Translations under genes and position numbers: made by a program
Part shown: positions 40,040 through 43,380 of the stretch, one piece after another
How positions within the stretch are numbered: the first letter of the stretch is position 1
How the letters are laid out: every line of letters begins with the position of its first letter
Notes under the pieces: generated by a model
The model's input: only the letters and a program-made list of their open reading frames with translations
Databases searched by the model: none
What the model was told of the DNA's origin: nothing
From: Candidatus Poribacteria bacterium
GTDB taxonomy: Bacteria; Poribacteria; WGA-4E; WGA-3G
Reading direction: 5' to 3'
Assembly: GCA_022820835.1 (NCBI GenBank)
Contig: JAJEET010000006.1
Span: forward strand, 1 to 43,380
Length of the DNA stretch: 43,380 nucleotides

Positions 40040-40067
40040 AGCATTGGGTCTCCTGCCCGAAGATTAG

Positions 40068-40172
40068 ATGAAAGCAAAATATGATTTTTCAAAAGGTGAA
40101 CGTGGCAAATTCTATAATGCAAAAGCTGTCTTTCAATATCCTCAACTCTCACGAAAAGACATAGGACCAAAG
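40068..40172 (+). pseudogene. Antitoxin N-terminal fragment next to the element end
   Basis: Eight bases past the right end an ATG opens a frame reading MKAKYDFSKGERGKFYNAKA then VFQYPQ. This closely resembles the conserved N-terminus of small antitoxin proteins (Y-D-F-S-K-G-x-R-G-K-F-Y). The similarity stops after about 27 residues and the frame continues into the SDR gene. No binding site precedes it. It is probably the remnant of an antitoxin gene truncated by rearrangement, possibly when the element arrived. Confidence 0.55.
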
Positions 40173-40931
40173 ATGCGGTTACATAACAAAACAGCCATTG
40201 TCACAGGAGCAGGACGCGGTATCGGCAAATCAGTGGCACTTCGGTTTGCTGAAGAGGGTGCTAAAGTCGTCGTTGATGACGTAAATGATGCCAATGGTGC
40301 TGAAACTATTGCTGCGATTACTGATGCAGGTGGTGAGGCGATGTTCGTCAATGCTGATGTCTCCAGTGCTGCTGATACTGAGAGACTTATTGCGGAAACT
40401 GTTGATACCTACGGCACAGTTGATATTTTGGTCAACAACGCCATCTGTTCGACAGCCGATGTCTTGGACAATAACTGGGAAGCGAACTTGGCAGTTGCCC
40501 TCCGAGGGACGAGTCACTGTTCCAACGCGGTTATTCCCGTGATGCAACAGAATGGTAGTGGCAGTATTATTAACATCGCTTCTGTCAACGGACTCATCGG
40601 ATTGCAGGCGATTCATGCCTATTCCGCTGCGAAAGGCGGTGTGATCGCATTGACACGCTCCATGGCAGTCGCACACGGCAAGGACAACATCCGTATCAAC
40701 TGTATCTGTCCCGGCACAATTCAAACCGAAGTGTGGGAGCCGATGCTTGAACGCAACCCTCAAATTTTGGACGAAATCACACCGTGGTATCCGTTAGGAC
40801 GGATCGGACAACCCGTTGACATTGCGAACGCCGCGCTGTTCCTCGCCTCCGATGAAGCCAGTTTCGCAACGGGTGCGGTTTTTGTCATTGATGGCGGATT
40901 GACAGCAGGCAATCACCAGTTTCCCATTTAG
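40173..40931 (+). CDS. Short-chain dehydrogenase/reductase
   Basis: I start this gene at ATG 40173, with AGGA seven bases upstream, because it then has the normal 252 residues and begins MRLHNKTAIVTGAGRGIG; the same frame is open back to 40068 but the additional part is an antitoxin-like fragment. The cofactor motif is TGAGRGIG, the structural NNA motif is in ILVNNAICST, the catalytic Ser is in IINIASVNG and the YxxxK pair in AYSAAKGGV. The end (ASFATGAVFVIDGGLTAGNH) is typical of classical SDRs. It oxidises or reduces an alcohol/ketone with NAD(P); the substrate is unknown. Confidence 0.92.
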   Translation: MRLHNKTAIVTGAGRGIGKSVALRFAEEGAKVVVDDVNDANGAETIAAITDAGGEAMFVNADVSSAADTERLIAETVDTYGTVDILVNNAICSTADVLDNNWEANLAVALRGTSHCSNAVIPVMQQNGSGSIINIASVNGLIGLQAIHAYSAAKGGVIALTRSMAVAHGKDNIRINCICPGTIQTEVWEPMLERNPQILDEITPWYPLGRIGQPVDIANAALFLASDEASFATGAVFVIDGGLTAGNHQFPI

Positions 40932-40987
40932 ATGTAGGTTTAAAGGCAGTACACATACGCCTACAAATTGCCCAGAAGTATAGAAAA

Positions 40988-41287
40988 ATGGATAAAAACG
41001 AACCCTTCTCCTTTAAAAAATTTTTCACAAGTCTTTCCGTTCTAATAATAGCATGCTTCGGGTTTGTTTTTATTGCTATTTTGCCTCTTGAATCCATAAA
41101 TAAAAACACGATAATATACTTTTTCCTACTGATACTAAAGCTTTTTGCCGTTGGCATTATAATAGTCGCTCAATTATATCTCACATACTACCTGTTGGTA
41201 CTTTTGTTGTGTTTGATACGGAAACTTATATCCTTTATTTTCAGTGTGATGCAGACATTTTTCCAAAAATTTTTCAACTATCAGTAG
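40988..41287 (+). CDS. Small hydrophobic membrane protein, unknown function
   Basis: The 99-residue product has a polar start (MDKNEPFSFKKFF) and three likely membrane segments: LSVLIIACFGFVFIAILPL, IIYFFLLILKLFAVGIIIVA and YLLVLLLCLIRKLISFIF. I do not recognise a family. The ATG has only a weak upstream site and the region is A/T-rich compared with its neighbours. It may be a genuine small gene or a chance frame in A/T-rich DNA. Confidence 0.45.
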   Translation: MDKNEPFSFKKFFTSLSVLIIACFGFVFIAILPLESINKNTIIYFFLLILKLFAVGIIIVAQLYLTYYLLVLLLCLIRKLISFIFSVMQTFFQKFFNYQ

Positions 41288-41318
41288 TTTCAAACCTGTA
41301 TTGGAAAGGAAGGGTACA

Positions 41319-42170
41319 ATGGTAACACAAGAACAGATCGATTTTTTTCAGGAAAATGGGTATCTCAAATTCGGTAGGGTCTTAGATAGCGATGGCGTTG
41401 AAGCGATGCGTGCTGGATTAGATGCGGTCATTGAACTTGAGCTCAACGAAGGCGACGACTCGTCACCGGAGTTCAAATATGGACACGATCGGCGCGAAGA
41501 TAAACTCAATCGCGGTAGTGGTCACCCCCGCGCAATCCATCAGTACGTCAATATGTGGAAACGTGAAACCAGTTACGAGGCAGCGATCCATAATCCGCTT
41601 ATTGCAGGAACAGCACGCGCCTTACTTGATACACCCGAAGTCCGTCTCTGGCACGATCAGATTATCTCCAAACCCCCAAAAGATAACGGACATTTCGGGT
41701 TCCATCATGATTTCTTCTTTTGGCCCCTGAGTCCGCCAAATATCGTGAGCTGCTGGCTCGCTTTGGACGATGCGACAGTCGAGAACGGGTGCATGCACGT
41801 CATGCCGAAGAGTCACAAAGATGAACGGTTCTCAGTGGCAGCCAGAGCGGCATTAGATACAGCATCCGCAAAAGCGAGTGAAGAGGGAAGCGAACCGCCG
41901 CCGAACCCGTGGACAGAGAGACGCGGATTGGACATCAGTCACGGCGTTCCGGTGGAGTTGAAAGCAGGCGAATGTATGTTTCATCACTGCCTCAACTGGC
42001 ACGGTACGCCGCCAAACATCACGGATCGTCAACGTAGAGCATTTGTCATGATTTTCATGGCAAAAGGGGTCCGCTATAACAACGCGCAATCGCCGGGTCA
42101 TATCCTCGTCCCGACCATCGAAGTTTCGGACGGTGAACCGCTCACTGGTGATGGGTTTCCGGTGGCGTAA
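41319..42170 (+). CDS. Phytanoyl-CoA dioxygenase (PhyH) family protein 2
   Basis: ATG 41319 follows GGAAGGG; the upstream TTG at 41301 overlaps that site. The 283-residue protein keeps the 2-oxoglutarate/iron triad: H129 and D131 in GFHHDFFFWP and H228 in LNWHGTPPN, with R239/R240 for 2-oxoglutarate. The N-terminal EQIDFFQENGYLKFGRVLDS and ENGCMHVMPKSHKDERF are typical. It differs clearly from the protein encoded at 29449-30240, so the two should have different substrates. A GTAGGA-type palindrome follows the stop. Confidence 0.92.
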   Translation: MVTQEQIDFFQENGYLKFGRVLDSDGVEAMRAGLDAVIELELNEGDDSSPEFKYGHDRREDKLNRGSGHPRAIHQYVNMWKRETSYEAAIHNPLIAGTARALLDTPEVRLWHDQIISKPPKDNGHFGFHHDFFFWPLSPPNIVSCWLALDDATVENGCMHVMPKSHKDERFSVAARAALDTASAKASEEGSEPPPNPWTERRGLDISHGVPVELKAGECMFHHCLNWHGTPPNITDRQRRAFVMIFMAKGVRYNNAQSPGHILVPTIEVSDGEPLTGDGFPVA

Positions 42171-42184
42171 TTCTGCATAAAATT

Positions 42185-42205
42185 GGGGTTACAAACCCTT
42201 CCTAC
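42185..42205 (-). repeat. GTAGGA-tagged palindrome before the ATPase gene
   Basis: GGGGTT (42185-42190) and AACCCT (42194-42199) pair around ACA with one G-T wobble, and are followed by TCCTAC. This is the same layout and orientation as at 17567-17587. It lies 18 bases before the ATPase start. Confidence 0.6.
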
Positions 42206-42222
42206 AGCAGAGGTCCAACGAG

Positions 42223-43380
42223 ATGAAAGACTCAACGTTTATTACAAGAGTTGTTCTAAAGAATTATAAGAGCATTGCTGCATGTGATGTGCAGTTGGGG
42301 CCCTTGACATTTCTTGTCGGACGCAACGGTTCGGGCAAGAGCAATTTTCTTGATGCGCTGCGATTTGTTGCTGATGCGTTGAATTCGTCCCTGAGCCATG
42401 CGATACGCGATCGTGGGGGTATCAATGATGTTTGTCGTCGTTCTCGCGGGCATCCGAATCATTTTAGTATTCGTCTTGAATTTGTTGTGTTGCCTGAAGG
42501 TTTTACGGGGCACTATGCTTTCCAAATTAGGAAGCGTCCGCCGGGGGGTTACGAGGTCCAGGCTGAAGAGTGTAGCGTTCAAAACAAGTCGTGCCTAACG
42601 TCAGAAGCATACTTCCGTGTTGAGAGTGGCAGTGTAACCGACACGAGTGTGGAAGTTGCACCGGCGGCTGCATTCGATCGACTCTACTTGGTAAACGCGT
42701 CTGGGCTGCCCGAATTTCGACCTGTCTATGACACATTTTCTCGGATGGGATTTTACAACTTCAATCCCGATAAAATTCGGGATCTTCAAGATCCGGACCC
42801 TGGAGATATGCTTTTTCGCGATGGGAGTAACATTACCAGTATTTTTAATCAGTTATCACCCACTGTGAAGCAAGACATTGAGGAATATTTAGCAATTATT
42901 GTTCCTGGTGTTCGTGGTGTAGAAATTAAAAAGTTTGGGGGCAAGGAAACACTAGCGTTCAGGCAGGATGTAGCGGGAGCTAAACACCCTTGGCGATTTC
43001 TTGCAAACAATATGTCTGATGGTACCCTCCGTTTGTTAGGGATTCTGGTAGCACTGTCTCAGGGAAATCACGACGCGCAAAAGCGGGTGCCGCTCGTGGG
43101 AATTGAGGAACCAGAAATCGCGATCTATCCTGCAATGACAGGGGCGTTGCTTGATGAGTTTAGGTACCCCGCCCACAAGAAACAGGTGATTACTACCAGT
43201 CACAGTCCGCAACTTCTTGAGGACAAACACTTGGATGTAGATTCTATTCTCGCGGTTGCAGTACACGAGGGAAATACGGTAATTGCCCCGGTTAATGAAG
43301 TTAGCAGGTCTGTCGTGCGCGATAAACTGTTTACAATCGGAGAACTCTTACATATGGATCAATTGCAACCTGATCCAAAT
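42223..43380 (+). CDS. AAA/SMC-like ATPase (3' partial)
   Basis: The frame runs from ATG 42223 (AGAGG upstream) to the window edge without a stop, giving 386 residues so far. The N-terminus VVLKNYKSIAACDVQLGPLT and Walker A FLVGRNGSGKSNFLDALRFV identify an AAA_21/RecF-like ATPase. ABC-type signature ANNMSDGTLRLLGILVAL, Walker B VPLVGIEEPEIAIYP and the switch histidine in ITTSHSPQLLE are intact. Such proteins are DNA-repair-like or defence ATPases and are often followed by a partner gene (for example DUF4276, TOPRIM or an HNH effector). The partner would lie just outside the window, so the role is open. Confidence 0.88.
   Translation, partial: MKDSTFITRVVLKNYKSIAACDVQLGPLTFLVGRNGSGKSNFLDALRFVADALNSSLSHAIRDRGGINDVCRRSRGHPNHFSIRLEFVVLPEGFTGHYAFQIRKRPPGGYEVQAEECSVQNKSCLTSEAYFRVESGSVTDTSVEVAPAAAFDRLYLVNASGLPEFRPVYDTFSRMGFYNFNPDKIRDLQDPDPGDMLFRDGSNITSIFNQLSPTVKQDIEEYLAIIVPGVRGVEIKKFGGKETLAFRQDVAGAKHPWRFLANNMSDGTLRLLGILVALSQGNHDAQKRVPLVGIEEPEIAIYPAMTGALLDEFRYPAHKKQVITTSHSPQLLEDKHLDVDSILAVAVHEGNTVIAPVNEVSRSVVRDKLFTIGELLHMDQLQPDPN

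Larger units (their letters stand above)
38805..40060 (+). mobile_element. IS200/IS605-like element carrying an IsrB-type gene, no TnpA
   Basis: The left end has the hairpin CCCAAGTC-TAAA-GACTTGGG (38814-38833) and the right end CCCAACGC-TAAA-GCATTGGG (40029-40048, one mismatch) inside an outer stem CGGGCA/TGCCCG (40018-40023 with 40054-40059). Both ends share the TAAA loop and match subterminal hairpins of IS200/IS605-like elements. No Y1 transposase gene is present, so movement would need TnpA in trans. No target-site duplication is expected. The exact termini are uncertain by several bases. Confidence 0.8.

Overview
The window most likely comes from an uncultivated bacterium of the Candidatus Poribacteria type. 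This is an inference from gene content: enolase-superfamily and Gfo/Idh/MocA enzymes, two phytanoyl-CoA dioxygenase-like proteins, a squalene-cyclase-repeat protein, an amidohydrolase-2 enzyme, MacB-like permeases and many small intergenic palindromes. No rRNA or tRNA is present to prove it. Genes use ATG, GTG and TTG starts with AGGAG-type ribosome binding sites, and several promoters have good TTGACA/TATAAT-like boxes.

Layout. 1-6.4 kb: a kelch protein cut by the window edge, an enolase-superfamily enzyme, a DUF547 protein, a Gfo/Idh/MocA oxidoreductase, a secreted alpha/alpha-barrel repeat protein and a nitrilase-family hydrolase. 6.6-14.2 kb: four MacB/FtsX-type permeases in tandem and one long coiled-coil HlyD/MacA-type adaptor, with no ATPase or outer-membrane channel gene beside them. 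14.5-18.6 kb: a PhnP-like metallo-hydrolase, a GNAT acetyltransferase, a DegT-type aminotransferase and a TPR protein. 18.8-19.4 kb: a hicBA toxin-antitoxin pair whose toxin is frameshifted. 19.4-23.4 kb: a secreted beta-propeller protein and a PorV-like outer-membrane barrel apparently fused to FlgD-type Ig domains and a SPOR domain. 23.4-23.8 kb: an intergenic cluster of palindromic repeats. 23.8-27.2 kb: a one-polypeptide restriction-modification protein and an orphan MazE-like antitoxin tail. 27.2-33.8 kb: amidohydrolase, zinc metallopeptidase, a VOC/PhyH/SCP2 cluster, an O6-alkylguanine methyltransferase, a transsulfuration enzyme and a TPR lipoprotein-like protein. 34.3-38.7 kb: a complete polar amino acid ABC importer of the Aap/Bzt type. 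38.8-40.06 kb: an IS200/IS605-like element carrying an IsrB-type nuclease with a foldable upstream omega-RNA region. 40.07-43.4 kb: an antitoxin fragment, an SDR, a small membrane protein, a second PhyH-like protein and an AAA ATPase cut by the window end.

The most notable items are the IsrB/omega-RNA element with both ends visible, the barrel-Ig-SPOR fusion, the four-permease array without ATPase, three incomplete toxin-antitoxin remnants, and a family of short intergenic palindromes whose stems differ between copies but stay base-paired.
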